Source: Saprospiraceae bacterium
Lineage (GTDB): Bacteria > Bacteroidota > Bacteroidia > Chitinophagales > Saprospiraceae
Assembly (NCBI GenBank): GCA_029251525.1
Contig: JAQXDE010000035.1
Span: 248,001 to 312,000, forward strand
Direction of reading: 5' to 3'
Length of the DNA stretch: 64,000 bases
The translations under genes and the position numbers were made by a program. The notes below the pieces were generated by a model, which was given only the letters and a program-made list of their open reading frames with translations, did not search any database and was not told where the DNA came from. This document shows, piece by piece, positions 63,524 through 64,000 of this stretch (positions are counted from its first letter, which is position 1; every line of letters begins with the position of its first letter).

Positions 63524-64000
63524 TTATTTTTTTTTCTCCACCATATCTAGTGCCACATCAATAATCATATCTTCCTGACCACCTACCATATTTCTTTTCC
63601 CTAATTCCACTAAGATAGATCGTGTGTCCAATCCGTATTTCTTTGCAGCCCTTTCCGAATGTAAGAGAAAACTAGAATACACTCCAGCGTATCCTAAAGA
63701 AAGAGTTTCTCGGTCAACTCGCACAGGTCTTGATTGCAAAGGTCTAACGATATCATCTGCAATATCCATTAATTGATATAAATCACAATTGGGTTCTTTT
63801 CCCATTTTTTTTATGACAGCAATTAATACTTCAAGTGGAGCATTTCCTGCTCCTGCGCCCATCCCTGCAAGTGATGCATCTAATCGGTTTGCACCATATT
63901 GCATAGCAGCAACAGTATTAGCAACACCCAGTGAAAGGTTGTGATGACAATGGATTCCTACTTCTGTTTCTGGTTTTAAAATATCCCGATAAGCCTTTAC
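63524..64000 (-). CDS. 4-hydroxy-2-oxovalerate aldolase, C-terminal part (cut by the right edge)
   Basis: The frame is open from the edge through 158 codons to the stop at 63524, so the N-terminus lies outside the window. The visible part begins [20 protein letters not shown], where the His-x-His pair binds the Mn/Mg ion, then [20 protein letters not shown] and [17 protein letters not shown]. It ends with [20 protein letters not shown]. This is the DmpG/MhpE/BphI class II aldolase that splits 4-hydroxy-2-oxovalerate into pyruvate and acetaldehyde in meta-cleavage pathways, channelling the aldehyde to a dehydrogenase partner. The related decarboxylase gene is 40 kb away at 23036. More pathway genes probably lie to the right. 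Confidence 0.93.
   Translation of the reverse strand, partial: VKAYRDILKPETEVGIHCHHNLSLGVANTVAAMQYGANRLDASLAGMGAGAGNAPLEVLIAVIKKMGKEPNCDLYQLMDIADDIVRPLQSRPVRVDRETLSLGYAGVYSSFLLHSERAAKKYGLDTRSILVELGKRNMVGGQEDMIIDVALDMVEKKK

Noticed and set aside
1-64000. tRNA genes, rRNA, CRISPR arrays, transposases, integrases, riboswitches
   Set aside because: I looked for tRNA arm patterns, spaced direct repeats and mobile-element proteins and saw none. A tRNA/CRISPR/Rfam scan would settle this.

Overview
The window comes from an AT-rich genome of the phylum Bacteroidota. The evidence is a SusC/SusD outer-membrane pair with an FG-GAP/ASPIC lipoprotein, two OmpA-family proteins with the TPR + PD40 propeller + regulatory-domain + OmpA layout of the type IX secretion protein PorE, a DUF3822 gene beside rsmD, LytTR/His_kinase signalling, menaquinone synthesis (menB), starts that mostly lack a Shine-Dalgarno sequence, and several TAnnTTTG (-7 type) promoters just before start codons. 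A member of or near the Saprospiria is plausible, but class level is inference. I saw no tRNA, rRNA, CRISPR array, transposase or prophage.

Layout. 1-2.7 kb: the N-terminal part of a secreted propeller-like protein running off the left edge, and a heavily decayed TonB-dependent receptor. 2.8-17.4 kb: housekeeping and envelope genes (acyl-CoA thioesterase, M50-type membrane protease, first PorE-like protein, DUF4230-type protein, DinB-like protein, folP, an unknown membrane protein, dusB, nhaB, DUF983 protein, second PorE-like protein). 18.2-23.0 kb: a large coiled-coil P-loop ATPase, an MscS-like membrane protein and a CPA-type Na+/H+ antiporter in one direction. 23.0-24.8 kb: a 4-oxalocrotonate decarboxylase-family gene and an AraC regulator. 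25.1-26.9 kb: a secreted CotH-like protein and a Pycsar-type membrane effector with no visible cyclase. 27-33.6 kb: menB, a methyltransferase, tsaD, a broken bactofilin gene, and a tightly overlapping trio ending in rsmD. 34-40.6 kb: argS, glnS, an M28/PDZ peptidase and a luciferase-like oxidoreductase. 41.3-52.2 kb: SusC, SusD, an FG-GAP/ASPIC lipoprotein, a GT-C-like membrane protein and a sugar-phosphate-isomerase-like protein. This resembles a nutrient-uptake locus without a glycoside hydrolase. 52.3-58.8 kb: a dienelactone hydrolase-family protein, a LytTR response regulator with its histidine kinase, a divergent TonB receptor, an ECF sigma factor and a small basic membrane protein. 58.9-64 kb: an exported formylglycine-generating-enzyme homologue, a dimethylargininase-family enzyme, a DUF1295 protein, a second tRNA-dihydrouridine synthase, and a 4-hydroxy-2-oxovalerate aldolase running off the right edge.

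Genes that appear to work together: 31.0-33.0 kb (two 10-base overlaps), argS-glnS, susC-susD and its followers, the kinase/regulator pair with the divergent receptor, and the two meta-cleavage enzymes at 23 kb and 63.5 kb, which act in one catabolic route but lie 40 kb apart. Three decayed genes (TonB receptor, bactofilin, a possible type IX sorting-domain tail) and two copies of a ~110-bp palindromic repeat show ongoing gene loss and small-element activity. The least explained parts are the ATPase/MscS-like/antiporter cluster and the unpaired Pycsar-type effector.
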